64,000 nt of DNA from Azoarcus olearius (GTDB lineage Bacteria; Pseudomonadota; Gammaproteobacteria; Burkholderiales; Rhodocyclaceae), in assembly GCF_001682385.1 (NCBI RefSeq), contig NZ_CP016210.1, forward strand, positions 3,286,001 through 3,350,000. Direction: 5' to 3'. The notes beneath the pieces were generated by a model that saw nothing but the letters and a program-made list of their open reading frames with translations, did not search any database and was not told the DNA's origin. Positions 1 to 9,716 of the stretch are shown here, in pieces. Made by a program: the position numbers and the translations under genes. Every line of letters starts with the position of its first letter. Position 1 is the first letter of the stretch.

Positions 1-830
1 TGGCCCGCGAAATTCGCGAGGCCGGGGGCAATGCCTGCGGCACGCGGCTCGTCGCCAACGTCCTCAACGATGCCGACGGCTCGGTCTGGCACGACTGGGA
101 GCGTGGCGGCGTCGAGGGCTTCGACGGCGAGACCGTGCTGCCCGGCCTGACCACCGGCACCGGCACCGAAGAGCGCGTGAGCGGCACCGACGCGCTGATC
201 CTGCGCAGCGCCTCGCTCCACGAAGGCGTGATCATCACCGACCACCACACCACCTCCGCGCAGTTCAAGGTCAACACCACGGCGCACGGCTTCATTCCGG
301 GCGACATCGTGATGGTGTGCGACTACCGCCAGGCGGCCATCCTGCAGATCACCAATGCCAACGCAAGCAGCCGCACCATCGTCCACAACACGGGCGCTGG
401 CACGCCGGGCAACTGCAGCAAGGGCCTCGGCTTCCCCACCGACTGCGGATCGGTGATCGGCAACGAATACAGCTTCGAAGGCAACGGGTTCATGAACCGC
501 CTCACGGTGACGGCCTGGTACGTCGGCAACAACGCGCGCGGCGGGCGTTCGCTGTACCGCATCGTCAACGGCGGCGCGCCGCAGGAAATCGCCGAGGGCG
601 TGGCCGACCTGCAACTGAGCTACCTCACCCGCACCGGCAGCGTCCCTGCGGACGACTATGTCGATGCGGATGCGATCGACGGCTGGGAGAACGACGCCTC
701 CGCACAGGTCATCGGTGTGCGCGTCGTCCTCCAGGTTGAATCGCGCGAGCGGGTCGGCGTCGATGCGGAGCGGCTGAACCGTCCGCTGGTACACGCCGTC
801 AGCCTGCGCCACCGGGAAATCGTGCAATGA
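1..830 (+). CDS. pilW: Type IV pilus assembly protein PilW, C-terminal part
   Basis: The reading frame is open from the left edge (first full codon at base 3), so the N-terminal prepilin helix lies outside the window. The visible 275 or so residues have the look of the PilW minor-pilin globular domain, with many Gly/Asn/Thr-rich strands and a C-terminal segment about intermolecular strand geometry (VADLQLSYLTRTG) typical of the family. PilW primes pilus assembly at the inner membrane together with PilV, PilX and PilE. Its stop codon overlaps the pilX start (ATGA), which indicates translational coupling within one operon. The identification leans strongly on the following pilX-pilY1-pilE order. 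Confidence 0.8.
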   Translation, partial: AREIREAGGNACGTRLVANVLNDADGSVWHDWERGGVEGFDGETVLPGLTTGTGTEERVSGTDALILRSASLHEGVIITDHHTTSAQFKVNTTAHGFIPGDIVMVCDYRQAAILQITNANASSRTIVHNTGAGTPGNCSKGLGFPTDCGSVIGNEYSFEGNGFMNRLTVTAWYVGNNARGGRSLYRIVNGGAPQEIAEGVADLQLSYLTRTGSVPADDYVDADAIDGWENDASAQVIGVRVVLQVESRERVGVDAERLNRPLVHAVSLRHREIVQ

Positions 831-1396
831 AAACGCCCTCTGCCTTCGCGCCCCAACGCGGCGCCGCGCTGATCGTCGCGCTGTTGCTTCTGGTGGTCAT
901 GACGCTGCTGGGGCTGTCCGGGGTGCGCATGGTCATGCTCGAAGAGCGCATGACCGCCAACGCCCACGACCGCGGCCTGGCGTTCCAGGCGGCAGAAGCG
1001 GCGCTGCGCGTGGGCGAAGCGGTGGCCCAATCGCAGGCGGCCGCGATTCCCCCGAACCTGCTCTTTCCCGATGGCGGCGAATGGTCGGACAGTGACGACA
1101 ACTGCGCGGCGTCCCCCTGCGCCAATGGCCTTTGCGCCCAGCCGGACAAGGACTGCCCCGCACGCTGGCTGGACGACGGCTTCGACGGCTGGGTGGATGC
1201 CGGCGAACTCGACCTCGGCCCGCTCGGAACCAGCCCGCAGTATTTCGTCGAGTTCCTCGGCGGCAACTTCCCCTGCGACATCGACGACCCGACCGCTGGG
1301 GCAACGGATTGCAACCGCTACCGGGTCACGGCACGCAGCCATGGCGACGACGACCGCGCCATCGTGATCCTGCAATCGATCTACGCCACAGAATGA
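827..1396 (+). CDS. pilX: Type IV pilus assembly protein PilX
   Basis: This 189-residue protein has the PilX N-terminus: a short basic leader, then a hydrophobic stretch (GAALIVALLLLVVMTLLGLS) followed by the ERMTAN motif around residues 42-47 and an amphipathic helix with paired AAEAALR. PilX belongs to the minor pilins that prime pilus assembly and help place PilY1 at the tip. Several cysteines in the C-terminal half could form disulfides after export. The start overlaps the end of pilW by four bases and pilY1 follows seven bases after the stop, so the genes are cotranscribed. Confidence 0.88.
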   Translation: MKTPSAFAPQRGAALIVALLLLVVMTLLGLSGVRMVMLEERMTANAHDRGLAFQAAEAALRVGEAVAQSQAAAIPPNLLFPDGGEWSDSDDNCAASPCANGLCAQPDKDCPARWLDDGFDGWVDAGELDLGPLGTSPQYFVEFLGGNFPCDIDDPTAGATDCNRYRVTARSHGDDDRAIVILQSIYATE

Positions 1397-1403
1397 GGCG
1401 CGC

Positions 1404-4400
1404 ATGAACTTCCCCCGCCCCCTCGCCGCGCTCGCCCTGACGCTCGCCGCGGCCACGCTGCCCGCCAGCGCCGGCATCGCGCTGCCCGAAGCGCCGCTGA
1501 TCACCAGCCAGGCCGCAACGCCGCTCAGCATGCTGGTCGTGGGGCGTGACCACACGCTCTACTACGAGGCCTACAACGACGCCAGCGACATCGACGGCGA
1601 CGGCACGCTCGATACCCGCTTCAAGCCGGCGATCACCTACTACGGCCTGTTCGACTCCCAGGTGTGCTACAGCTACAGCGGCAACGGCGCGAGCGCGGTC
1701 TTCGAACCCCAGGCCGCGGCGGACAGCCTGGGCCGCTGCAAGCACAAGCGCTGGTCGGGCAACTGGCTGAACTATGTCACCACCAGCCGCATCGACGCGC
1801 TGCGCAAGGTGTTCTACGGCGGCTATCGCGAGGTCGACACCGCCACCGAAACCATCCTGCGCCGCGCCTACATCCCGCAGGACGCGCACTCCTGGGCCAA
1901 GGAGTACACCAGCGAAGCCGTGGATGGCTACAAGATCAGCGACTACACGCCGCTCGACGAACCCACTGCCTCGCGCCGGCACTTCTTCGGCAACCTCACC
2001 GCCACCGTCGGCGTCAACTGCGCCACGCTGTCCTCCTGCAGCGACCTGCCGCCGCTGCTGCGCTTCATCAAGAACAGCGACCGCCGGGTCTGGGCCTGGG
2101 CCTCGACCGAACGTCCGGTGCTGCATGCCACATCGCACGGCGGCCAGTCACGCACCGACTACACCGTCCGCGTCAAGGTCTGCACCGAGGACTTCCCCAC
2201 CGGCTGCAAGCGCTACCCGGCCGGCAACCTGAAGCCCACCGGACTGCTGCATGAATACGGCGAAGGCGACGCGATGTTCTTCGGCCTGCTCACCGGCAGC
2301 TACAACAAGAACACCTCGGGCGGCGTGCTGCGCAAGGCGGTGTCGTCGTTCAAGAGCGAAATCGACGGCAACAACGGGGTTTTCCGCAGCAATGCCACCA
2401 TCGTGCGGGCGCTCGACAGCCTGCGCATCCGCGACTTCAACAACGGGCGCAGCGACGACACTTACCGTTCCGGCTGGGTCACGACGCGGGCAATGAACGA
2501 GGGCGAGTTTGTCGATTGGGGTAACCCGGTGGGCGAGATGATGTACGAGACCCTGCGTTACTTCGCAGGCAAGAAGAGCGCCACCTCCGCCTTCGCCACC
2601 AGTGGTGGCTACGACGCCCAGGTGGGACTGGACGTGGCCAGCTGGGACGACCCCTACGAAGCCGGCAGCGCGGCCAGCGCGCGCTGGTGCGCGCGCCCGA
2701 GCATGCTGGTGGTGTCCGGCATCAATCCCTCGTTCGACTCCGACCAGGTGCCGGGCTCCGCCTTCAGTGCGTTTTCCGGCACCCTCGGCAGCCTCAACGT
2801 GGCCGACATTGCGCAGGAGATCACCGCGCACGAGGCCGGCATTGCCGGGCAACGCTTCATCGGCCAGGTCGGCACCACCTACGACGGTGCCCCCACCGCA
2901 AAGACGGTGACGACGCTGGGCAATATCCGCGGCCTCGCCCCGGATGAGCCGACCAAGCAGGGCAGCTACTACTCCGCCTCGGTGGCCCACTACGGCAAGT
3001 CTCACAGCGTGCGCTCCGACCTCAACGGCTCGCAGACGGTGGACACCTACGCGGTGGTGCTCAGCTCGCCGCTGCCGCGCATCGAGGCAAAAACCACCAG
3101 CGGCAAGACGATCACGCTGGTGCCGTTCGCCAAGTCGGTCGGCGGCAGCAGCATCTCCAATACCAAGGGCGCCTTCCAGCCCACCAACCAGATCGTCGAC
3201 TTCTACGTCGACACCATCGTCAATTCCTCCCCGCACGACGCCGCGCCCTCGGTGAACGGCGGTCGCTACTTCGCCCGCTTCCGCATCAACTTCGAGGACG
3301 TGGAACAAGGCGCGGACCACGACATGGACGCCATCGTCGTCTACGAAGTCGCCGCCGAAGCCAACGGCCAGCTGCGCGTCAAGCTGACGCCGGAATACCA
3401 GGCCGGCGGCATCCAGCACAGCATGGGCTACGTGATTTCCGGCAGCGACAGCGACGGCGTTTACCTGGTCGTGCAGGATGAAAACATCGACCGCACCTAC
3501 TATCTCAATGTGCCGCCGGGGCAGGCCCCGGGCTACTGCGACACCGACTCGCCGCCGGCCGCGTGCAGCAAGCTGCCCTACACCGGCGGCACCGGAGCCA
3601 TGGGCTATAGCGAACGCCTCTTCAGCCCCGGGGCCTCCACGGCCAGCCTGCTGAAGGATCCGCTGTGGTACGCCGCCAAGTGGGGCGGCTTCATCGACCG
3701 CAACGGCAACAACCGCCCCGACCTTCCGCTGGAATGGGATGCGGACGGCGACGGCGTGCCCGACACCTACTTCCTCGTGCAGAACCCGCTGAAGCTGCGG
3801 GAGTCGCTCAAGCGCAGCTTCGACTCCATCGTCGAGCGCAGCGCCAGCGCCGGCAACGTCACCTCCAACGGCCAGCAGTTGCAGACCACCAGCCGGGTCT
3901 TCCAGTCCCAGTTCAACAGCGGCACCTGGGACGGCGAACTGCTCGCGTACCCGATCACCGCGTCGGGGGTGGGCGCAACGCCGTCCTGGCGCGCCTCGGC
4001 CGAACTGCCCTCGTCCGGCACCCGCAACATCCTGACCTGGAAGAACGCCGTCACGCGGGGCATCCGCTTCGAGTGGAACCAGCTGTCCGCGACCCAGCAG
4101 ACGCTGCTCGGCAGCGAGTCGGTGCTCGACTACCTGCGCGGCAACCAGTCGCAGGAAGTGCAGAACGCCGGCACCCTGCGCACCCGCACCAAGCTCCTCG
4201 GCGACATGGTTCATTCCTCGCCCTACTACGTGAAGGACACCGACACGGTCTACATCGGCGCCAACGACGGCATGCTGCACGCCTTCAACGCCGCAAGCGG
4301 CGTCGAGCTGTTCGCCTACATCCCCAACCTGGTGTTCGGCAAGCTCGCCAGCCTCAGTTCGCCCGGGTATGCGCACACCTATTTCGTGGATGGCGATATC

Positions 4401-5612
4401 GCGGTGTCCTCGCGCACGCTGACTCCGGGCAGGAATCTGCTGGTGGCCACCGCCGGCCGCGGCGCCAAGGGGCTCTTCGCGCTCGACGTGACGTCGCCGG
4501 GCAGCATGGCGCCCACCGCAGTGCTGTGGGAGTACGGCGCCACGACCGACGACGACCTCGGCTACATGATCGGGCGGCCGCAACTGGCCAAGCTGCGCAC
4601 CGGCCACACGGTCGCGCTGGTCGGCAACGGCTACAACAGCGTCAATGGCCGTGCGGTGCTCTACGTCTTCGACCTCGCCAGCGGTGCGCTGCTAAAGAAG
4701 CTCGATACCGAAGTCGGCGGCGACAACGCCATGTCCACGCCCACTGCGGTGGACACCGACGGCGACGGCTATACCGACTGGGTCTATGCCGGAGACATCA
4801 AGGGCAACGTGTGGAAGTTCGACTTCAGCGGCAACGCCCCCGCCACCTGGAAATCCGCCTACCGGAGCGGCAGCACGCCGCTACCGCTGTTCTCCGCACG
4901 CGACGCCAGCAACAACGCGCAGCCGATCACGGCGCAGCTCACCGTCGCGCAGAACACCGTGACCAGCGACGCCAACTACGGCAAGACCTTCGTCTTCTTC
5001 GGCACCGGCAGCTACGTTTATTCCAGCGATCCCAACAACATGAGCGTGCAGAGCTGGTACGGGCTCATCGACGATGGCGCCCCGATCAGCGGCCGCGGAG
5101 CGCTCCGGCAGCGATCGATCGAGGTGCTGGGCGTGGTCGCGGGCTTTCCGGTGCGCGCCTTCTCGGCCGCCACCACTGGCGACATGGATGGCATGCAGGG
5201 CTGGTTCGTCGACCTCAAGGACCCGACCGCGCGTGGCGAGCGCATCGTCACCCGCTCCAACCTCTACCGCTTCGTGGAACCGGTGCTGATCGCCTCCAGC
5301 CTGATCCCGGACCCCGACCCCTGCCAGGCGGGTGGCAGCGGCTACATCAACGCGATCAACCCGTTCAACGGTGCCCGTCTGCTGTATCCGCCCTTCGACC
5401 TCAACGGCGACGGCCGCTTCGACGCCGCGGACAAGCTCGACAACGTGGTCATCGGCTCCTTCGATCCGTCCGTCGGCATGCCCGGCGAGGCCACCATCGT
5501 CGGCGACCGGCTGATCGTCGGCGGCTCCAGCGGCAGGATCGCGGACATGCGCGTCAATACCGGCGTCAAGCGCACCGGCCGGCTCTCCTGGCGCGAGATC
5601 ATCAAGGATTAA
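1404..5612 (+). CDS. pilY1: Type IV pilus tip adhesin PilY1
   Basis: This 1402-residue exported protein has a signal peptide ending near residue 23 (LPASA). The family sits at the pilus tip or cell surface and controls extension, retraction and adhesion through calcium binding. The C-terminal third, from about residue 930 ([12 protein letters not shown]), is the PilY1 beta-propeller, with an EF-hand-like calcium loop DTDGDGYTD at residues 1117-1125. Similar D-x-D-G-D loops occur at residues 62-70 (DIDGDGTLD), 779-787 (DADGDGVPD) and 1332-1340 (DLNGDGRFD). The N-terminal two thirds are the variable adhesive part; I could not assign a clear von Willebrand A fold. pilE follows two bases after the stop. 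Confidence 0.92.
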   Translation: MNFPRPLAALALTLAAATLPASAGIALPEAPLITSQAATPLSMLVVGRDHTLYYEAYNDASDIDGDGTLDTRFKPAITYYGLFDSQVCYSYSGNGASAVFEPQAAADSLGRCKHKRWSGNWLNYVTTSRIDALRKVFYGGYREVDTATETILRRAYIPQDAHSWAKEYTSEAVDGYKISDYTPLDEPTASRRHFFGNLTATVGVNCATLSSCSDLPPLLRFIKNSDRRVWAWASTERPVLHATSHGGQSRTDYTVRVKVCTEDFPTGCKRYPAGNLKPTGLLHEYGEGDAMFFGLLTGSYNKNTSGGVLRKAVSSFKSEIDGNNGVFRSNATIVRALDSLRIRDFNNGRSDDTYRSGWVTTRAMNEGEFVDWGNPVGEMMYETLRYFAGKKSATSAFATSGGYDAQVGLDVASWDDPYEAGSAASARWCARPSMLVVSGINPSFDSDQVPGSAFSAFSGTLGSLNVADIAQEITAHEAGIAGQRFIGQVGTTYDGAPTAKTVTTLGNIRGLAPDEPTKQGSYYSASVAHYGKSHSVRSDLNGSQTVDTYAVVLSSPLPRIEAKTTSGKTITLVPFAKSVGGSSISNTKGAFQPTNQIVDFYVDTIVNSSPHDAAPSVNGGRYFARFRINFEDVEQGADHDMDAIVVYEVAAEANGQLRVKLTPEYQAGGIQHSMGYVISGSDSDGVYLVVQDENIDRTYYLNVPPGQAPGYCDTDSPPAACSKLPYTGGTGAMGYSERLFSPGASTASLLKDPLWYAAKWGGFIDRNGNNRPDLPLEWDADGDGVPDTYFLVQNPLKLRESLKRSFDSIVERSASAGNVTSNGQQLQTTSRVFQSQFNSGTWDGELLAYPITASGVGATPSWRASAELPSSGTRNILTWKNAVTRGIRFEWNQLSATQQTLLGSESVLDYLRGNQSQEVQNAGTLRTRTKLLGDMVHSSPYYVKDTDTVYIGANDGMLHAFNAASGVELFAYIPNLVFGKLASLSSPGYAHTYFVDGDIAVSSRTLTPGRNLLVATAGRGAKGLFALDVTSPGSMAPTAVLWEYGATTDDDLGYMIGRPQLAKLRTGHTVALVGNGYNSVNGRAVLYVFDLASGALLKKLDTEVGGDNAMSTPTAVDTDGDGYTDWVYAGDIKGNVWKFDFSGNAPATWKSAYRSGSTPLPLFSARDASNNAQPITAQLTVAQNTVTSDANYGKTFVFFGTGSYVYSSDPNNMSVQSWYGLIDDGAPISGRGALRQRSIEVLGVVAGFPVRAFSAATTGDMDGMQGWFVDLKDPTARGERIVTRSNLYRFVEPVLIASSLIPDPDPCQAGGSGYINAINPFNGARLLYPPFDLNGDGRFDAADKLDNVVIGSFDPSVGMPGEATIVGDRLIVGGSSGRIADMRVNTGVKRTGRLSWREIIKD

Positions 5613-5614
5613 GC

Positions 5615-6019
5615 ATGAAAAGCACCCAACGCGCGTTCAGCCTCGTCGAGCTGATGATCGTCGTCGCGGTTATCGGCATCCTCGCCGCAATCGCGTATCC
5701 CAACTATCAGGACTATCTGATCAAGGCGCGCCGGGCTACCGCCACCGGATGCCTGATGGAACTCGCGCAGTTCCTCGAGCGCCACTACACCACCCACATG
5801 AGCTACACCGACGCGGTATTGCCCGAAACGGCCTGCCGAACGGAGCTGGGCGGTTTTTATACCTTCGGCTATTCGCAGGACCTCACGGCCACAACCTATG
5901 CGCTGGAGGCGGTACCGCAAGGGGCGCAGACGGCCGACAGCCACTGCGGCACGCTCGGGATCAACCAGTCCGGCGCCCGCTCGGCGAGCGGATCGGCGGG
6001 GGTCACCGCGTGCTGGTAA
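5615..6019 (+). CDS. pilE: Type IV minor pilin PilE
   Basis: This 134-residue type IV prepilin has a short basic leader, a cleavage region [11 protein letters not shown] and a long hydrophobic helix continuing to [16 protein letters not shown]. Glu at mature position +5 is present. The residue before the cleavage site is Ala (position 7) instead of the near-invariant Gly. Ala at this place is known to be tolerated by prepilin peptidase in some pilins, so the protein is probably still processed. Four cysteines in the globular domain allow two disulfides, including the usual C-terminal loop. It is the last gene of the minor pilin operon, and a strong terminator follows within 20 bases. Confidence 0.88.
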   Translation: MKSTQRAFSLVELMIVVAVIGILAAIAYPNYQDYLIKARRATATGCLMELAQFLERHYTTHMSYTDAVLPETACRTELGGFYTFGYSQDLTATTYALEAVPQGAQTADSHCGTLGINQSGARSASGSAGVTACW

Positions 6020-6036
6020 GCCCGCGCTGTTCATAA

Positions 6037-6067
6037 AGCAAAACGGGGCCGATGGCCCCGTTTTGCT
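6037..6067. terminator. Bidirectional intrinsic terminator between pilE and tusA
   Basis: A perfect 14-bp inverted repeat (AGCAAAACGGGGCC / GGCCCCGTTTTGCT) with a 3-base loop GAT. The GC core is flanked by A and T tracts, so it can act on both strands. It lies between two convergent genes. Confidence 0.93.
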
Positions 6068-6081
6068 TGCAGCGTCCGGAC

Positions 6082-6312
6082 TTACTTGCGCTTGAGGAAG
6101 AACTCGAACGTCTTGTCCGGCCCTTCGCCCTGCTGCAGCAGATCGTTGCCGGTCTGCTTGGCGAAGGCCTGGAAATCCCGTACCGACCCGGGGTCGGTCG
6201 CCAGCACGCGGATCACCTGTCCCGGCTGCATCTCGGCCAGCGCCTTCTTGGTACGCAGGATGGGCAACGGACAATTCAAGCCGCGCGCATCCACTTCCTT
6301 GTCGTATTCCAT
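6082..6312 (-). CDS. tusA: TusA/SirA-family sulfur carrier protein
   Basis: This 76-residue protein matches the TusA family in length and in its motif near the N-terminus, GLNCPLPILRTKKAL, where Cys14 of the CPxP box is the persulfide-carrying residue. Family members relay sulfur for tRNA 2-thiolation and, in some bacteria, for molybdenum cofactor enzymes; which acceptor is used here cannot be read from sequence. The start (MEYDKEVDARG) was chosen because upstream codons in the same frame overlap the neighbouring protease gene poorly. It converges with pilE and lies 77 bases downstream of bepA on the same strand. Confidence 0.85.
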   Translation of the reverse strand: MEYDKEVDARGLNCPLPILRTKKALAEMQPGQVIRVLATDPGSVRDFQAFAKQTGNDLLQQGEGPDKTFEFFLKRK

Positions 6313-6389
6313 CACGTCATCCTTCAACCGTTGCCGGCAAACGCAGCGATGGTAAAGGAAAGGGCGCGGGCCCGGAAGCCGCGCCGGTG

Positions 6390-7829
6390 CTAGTTGCGCT
6401 CGCCCTGGCGCTCGCGGCGCTCCTCCTGCCAGCGCGCCTTGAGTTCGCGCAGGCGGGCATCCACCGCGGACAGTTCGTAGAAATCGCCATCGGCTGCCTT
6501 GCGCGCGATCTCCAACTGTTCGATCGCCGCCGGCAAGGTACCGCGCAGCGCATAAACCTCGGCTTGGGCGCGATGCTGCGCGGTGCGCTTGCCCATCTCG
6601 GCGTTTGCACGCGACAGCAGGCCCCACAGCCGCGGATCGTCGCCGCGCCCCAGCAGGGCCTGCCGCAATCCGGCCGCCGCGGCGGGCGCCTGCCCCGCCC
6701 GGATGCGCGCGTCGGCGATCGCGTAGCGCAGGCTGCTGCTGGTGGGGAAGCGGGCCTGAGCGTTCTCCAGCGTCCGGACGGCACCCGCGCCATCCTTGCG
6801 CGCCAGCGCAAGCTCGGCCGTCAGGGTTTCGATGAAGGGCGAGGGTTCGGCCAGCTTGCGCAGCCGCTCGAGATGGGTCGCCGCCTCGGCCAGCCGGCCG
6901 GCACGCAACTGGGCCCGCGCCAGGCCGTACAGCGCCGCGGTGTCGTTGGGGAACTGCGCGACACGGCCCTCAAGCTCGCGTACCGCATCGGTCGGCAGCC
7001 CGGCATCGGCGCGCAGTCGGGCGCGCACATAACCGAAATCGGGCGAATCGGGCACCTGCCGGTAACGCATCGACGTCGCGCGGTTTTCCATGTCGGCAAT
7101 GCGCTCGGTGGTCAGCGGATGGGTGCGCAGATAAGCCGGGGCGTTGTTCTCGTAGAGCCTGCCGTTGCGCTGCAGGCGCTCGAAGAAGCTCGGCATGCCG
7201 CGGACATCGAACCCGGCGGCCTCCAGCGTCTGCAGCCCGACGCGGTCCGCATCGCGTTCGAAATCGCGCGAATAACCGAGCTGCGACTGCAGCGCACCCG
7301 CCTGCCCGGCCGCGATCGCGGCCTCGCTCACCTGCGAATTGCTCTTCGCGGCAAGCACCGCCACCAGCAGCGAGGCCAGCATCATCATGCTGCTCTGGCT
7401 CTGCTTGCCCACCAGTTGGGCAATGTGGCGCTGGGTGACGTGGGCGATTTCGTGGCCAAGCACCGAGGCCAGTTCGGATTCGCTCTCGGCGGCCAGCAGC
7501 AGCCCGGTGTGCACGCCGATGTACCCGCCCGGCAGCGCGAAGGCGTTGAGGGTGGAATCCTTGACCACGAAGAACTCGAAGTCGTGCTGGGGATTCTGGC
7601 TCGCGCCGGCGAGCCTGCGTCCCAGCCGATTGACGTACTCCTCGACCTCGGGGTCGTCCAGATACGCCGGATCCTGGCGGATCTCGCGGATGACCTGTTC
7701 GCCGATGCGGCGCTCCGTCGCGGGCGACAGGTCGGACGCGGTGACGTCCCCCAGGTCGGGCAGGTCGGCCGCAGGGACAGGGAAGGCCAGCGCAAGGCTG
7801 AGCAGCAGGGCAAGAGGTCGGCGCATCAT
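6390..7829 (-). CDS. bepA: Periplasmic M48 metalloprotease with TPR domain, BepA-like
   Basis: This 479-residue protein has a signal peptide (cleavage near residue 21), an M48 peptidase domain with the zinc motif HEIAH at residues 126-130, and a C-terminal alpha-helical TPR region from about residue 290. This is the architecture of BepA (YfgC), which promotes outer-membrane assembly of LptD and degrades stalled or misfolded beta-barrel substrates. The third zinc ligand probably lies in the ERDADRVG segment near residue 200. It is divergent from moaC and probably not functionally linked to its neighbours. Confidence 0.88.
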   Translation of the reverse strand: MMRRPLALLLSLALAFPVPAADLPDLGDVTASDLSPATERRIGEQVIREIRQDPAYLDDPEVEEYVNRLGRRLAGASQNPQHDFEFFVVKDSTLNAFALPGGYIGVHTGLLLAAESESELASVLGHEIAHVTQRHIAQLVGKQSQSSMMMLASLLVAVLAAKSNSQVSEAAIAAGQAGALQSQLGYSRDFERDADRVGLQTLEAAGFDVRGMPSFFERLQRNGRLYENNAPAYLRTHPLTTERIADMENRATSMRYRQVPDSPDFGYVRARLRADAGLPTDAVRELEGRVAQFPNDTAALYGLARAQLRAGRLAEAATHLERLRKLAEPSPFIETLTAELALARKDGAGAVRTLENAQARFPTSSSLRYAIADARIRAGQAPAAAAGLRQALLGRGDDPRLWGLLSRANAEMGKRTAQHRAQAEVYALRGTLPAAIEQLEIARKAADGDFYELSAVDARLRELKARWQEERRERQGERN

Positions 7830-7909
7830 CGGGTGCTATGATAACCGCCCGTGCAGCAGCGTTCCCGCCTCGCTGTATCGGCGTGTAGCCTCCTTCCGGT
7901 CCTTCCCCG

Positions 7910-8422
7910 ATGAGCCAATCCCGACACCCCGCCGCCGCGCCGGCGCAGGCCCTTACCCACTTCGACGCCGAGGGCCAGGCCCACATGGTGGACGTGGGCG
8001 ACAAGGCCGAAACCCGCCGCGTCGCGCGCGCCACTGGCCGTATCACGATGCTTCCCGCCACCTTCGCGATGGTCCAGGCGGGCACCGCAAAGAAGGGCGA
8101 CGTGCTCGGCATCGCCCGCATCGCCGCCATCCAGGCCTCCAAGCGCACCGCTGAGCTGATTCCGCTGTGCCACCCGATTCCGCTGACGCGGGTCGCGGTG
8201 GAGTTCGAAACGGATGCGGACGCCTGCGCGATCCAGTGCACCGTCACCGCCGAAACCGTCGGTCGCACGGGCGTGGAAATGGAAGCCCTGACGGCCCTCA
8301 ACGTTGCGCTGCTGACGATCTACGACATGTGCAAGGCGGTCGATCGCGGCATGCGCATGGACGGTATCCAGCTCCTCGAAAAGCTCGGCGGAAAGTCCGG
8401 GCACTGGGTGGCGCCGGCCTGA
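7910..8422 (+). CDS. moaC: Cyclic pyranopterin monophosphate synthase MoaC
   Basis: This 170-residue protein is MoaC, which converts the MoaA product into cyclic pyranopterin monophosphate, an early intermediate of molybdenum and tungsten cofactor. Diagnostic segments are [14 protein letters not shown], the [11 protein letters not shown] loop and [12 protein letters not shown], followed by the conserved MCKAVDRGM. Length agrees with the family. The start codon lacks an obvious Shine-Dalgarno sequence. A TATGAT hexamer at 7837-7842 is a possible -10 element for this gene. The window also encodes a tungsten enzyme and a tungstate-type transporter, which gives this pathway a local customer. Confidence 0.95.
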   Translation: MSQSRHPAAAPAQALTHFDAEGQAHMVDVGDKAETRRVARATGRITMLPATFAMVQAGTAKKGDVLGIARIAAIQASKRTAELIPLCHPIPLTRVAVEFETDADACAIQCTVTAETVGRTGVEMEALTALNVALLTIYDMCKAVDRGMRMDGIQLLEKLGGKSGHWVAPA

Positions 8423-8563
8423 CCGTTGTCCCGCGCAGTCGAGGTACAAAACTTCCAAATTCGCGGCGGTGGGCAGGAATCCGACAATCCTGCGCGCCCC
8501 CTTATGCTGAGAATCAACCCCAAGCCACTGATTTCTAAGCTCTATTAGAACGCAACCAGGAAT

Positions 8564-8579
8564 CGGCACTGGTCTTGCA
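8564..8579 (+). promoter_or_regulatory. Sigma-54 (-24/-12) promoter of the Nif11-like gene
   Basis: The sequence CGGCACTGGTCTTGCA has GG at 8565-8566 and GC at 8577-8578 with exactly ten bases between them, matching the RpoN consensus TGGCAC-N5-TTGC except for C in place of the first T. The predicted start is near 8590, about 77 bases before the gene. I found no clear NifA site (TGT-N10-ACA) in the 140 bases upstream. Confidence 0.75.
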
Positions 8580-8666
8580 TTCATCCCTCCTGCCGCAACC
8601 CGGCATGGGTGAGGTGCGGACCCGCCTCCCGCCTCGTTCTCGAACAGAACCAATGAGCTTGGAATT

Positions 8667-8885
8667 ATGGCAATCAAGGACATCAAGGCCTTCTCCGACA
8701 AGGCCCGCAGCGACGCTGCCCTCGGCGAACAACTGAAGGCGTGTCAGAAGCTGAAGGAACTGCTCGCGCTGGCGCGCGACAGCGGTTTCCCGCTCGACGA
8801 AGTCGAACTGTATCCGCCCAACGAGCCGCAATTCACCGAGGACCAGCTCTCCGAGCGCCTCTGCAAGGCCCTGCTGCGCGTCTGA
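8667..8885 (+). CDS. Nif11-like small protein
   Basis: This 72-residue protein resembles the Nif11 domain: a helical N-terminus with a D-x-x-L-x-x-x-L pattern (SDAALGEQL), an ALA helix, then GFPLDEVELYPP, where the family usually has GF-hydrophobic-hydrophobic-x-x-E-L. Nif11 domains occur as single proteins near nitrogen fixation genes and as leader peptides of ribosomally made natural products. There is no Gly-Gly core-peptide tail and no modifying enzyme nearby, so a leader-peptide role is unlikely here. The -24/-12 promoter upstream fits nitrogen or RpoN-linked control. Function unknown; family call moderately sure. Confidence 0.6.
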   Translation: MAIKDIKAFSDKARSDAALGEQLKACQKLKELLALARDSGFPLDEVELYPPNEPQFTEDQLSERLCKALLRV

Positions 8886-8904
8886 TCCGCGCCAAGGCCG
8901 CCTC

Positions 8905-8937
8905 GCGCCTGCTCCGCCTCGCCAGGCGGGCAGGCGC
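8905..8937. terminator. GC-rich hairpin between convergent genes
   Basis: Arms GCGCCTGC-T-CCGCCT and AGGCGG-GCAGGCGC pair over 14 bases with one bulged T and a CGCC loop. No T tract follows on either strand, so it is terminator-like only by position between convergent genes and by stability. Confidence 0.5.
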
Positions 8938-8984
8938 GGTCCAGCCCCCTGCTCCAGCGCCTTAACTCCGCCTTTACCGCACTC

Positions 8985-9716
8985 TCAAAACGCCATCGTC
9001 CACGGCAGTTCGCCCTGGATGAACAGCTTTGCCTCCGTCGACCGGGGGCGGGCAAAAAAGCGTTGCGCCGGCGCGTGTTCGCACACCCGGCCTCCCGCCA
9101 GAAACACGATGTCGTCACCCAGGCGGGTCGCCTGCCCGAGGTTATGGGTCACCATCACGATACGGGTGCCATCGGTACGGATCTCGCGGATGATCCGCTC
9201 CACCTCCGCAGTGGCGGACGGATCGAGGCTGGCCGTGGGTTCGTCCAGCAGCAGCAGGCGCGGCTTGGTCAGCCAGGCGCGCGCAAGTGCCACGCGCTGC
9301 TGTTCCCCCCCGGACAGCCGGCGCGCGCTGTCGCCAGCGCGCTCACCCAGACCGATCCGCTCCAGCACCGCCTGTGCCCGCAGCCGCCGCTCGCGCCGCC
9401 CCAGCCCTTGCGGCTTGAGGCCGAGCGCCACGTTGTCGAGCACGGAGGCGCGCAGCATCATCGGCTGCTGGAACACCATCATCACGCCGTCGCCCGGGCT
9501 GCTGCGGCCGTCCCATTCGATGCGGCCCGCACTCGGCTGCACCAGGCCGCACAGCGTGCGCAGCAGTACGCTCTTGCCGGCACCGTTGGGGCCGAGCACC
9601 AGCGTGATCCCCTCGCCTCCCAGCTCCAGCTCCACGCCGTGAAGCAGCTTGCGGCCGCCGGGCGCCACTTCCAGCCCCTGGATGCGTAGCGGGAACATCG
9701 CGCCGGGCCTAGCCAT
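8985..9716 (-). CDS. tupC: ABC transporter ATP-binding protein, tungstate/molybdate type
   Basis: This 243-residue ATPase has Walker A GPNGAGKS, the signature LSGGEQQRVALARA and Walker B LLLLDEPTASLD. It lacks the C-terminal TOBE regulatory domain of ModC, which fits the shorter TupC-type ATPase. The chosen ATG overlaps the end of the permease gene (TATGGCTAG), giving translational coupling; an alternative ATG six codons downstream (9698) is also possible. With the TupB-like permease it should energise uptake of tungstate or molybdate. The assignment to tungstate rests on the permease type and on the tungsten aldehyde oxidoreductase genes close by. Confidence 0.78.
   Translation of the reverse strand: MARPGAMFPLRIQGLEVAPGGRKLLHGVELELGGEGITLVLGPNGAGKSVLLRTLCGLVQPSAGRIEWDGRSSPGDGVMMVFQQPMMLRASVLDNVALGLKPQGLGRRERRLRAQAVLERIGLGERAGDSARRLSGGEQQRVALARAWLTKPRLLLLDEPTASLDPSATAEVERIIREIRTDGTRIVMVTHNLGQATRLGDDIVFLAGGRVCEHAPAQRFFARPRSTEAKLFIQGELPWTMAF

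Noticed and set aside
62..70. D-x-D-G-D loops in PilY1 as a lanthanide-binding (lanmodulin-like) protein (residue numbers)
   Set aside because: The loops match ordinary PilY1 calcium sites and the protein is plainly a pilus adhesin.
2148..4607. Long open frame opposite pilY1 (about 819 codons)
   Set aside because: Composition is typical of antisense frames in GC-rich genes and no domain is recognisable.
8423..8563. NifA upstream activator site before the Nif11-like gene
   Set aside because: TGT and ACA triplets are present but never at the N10 spacing.
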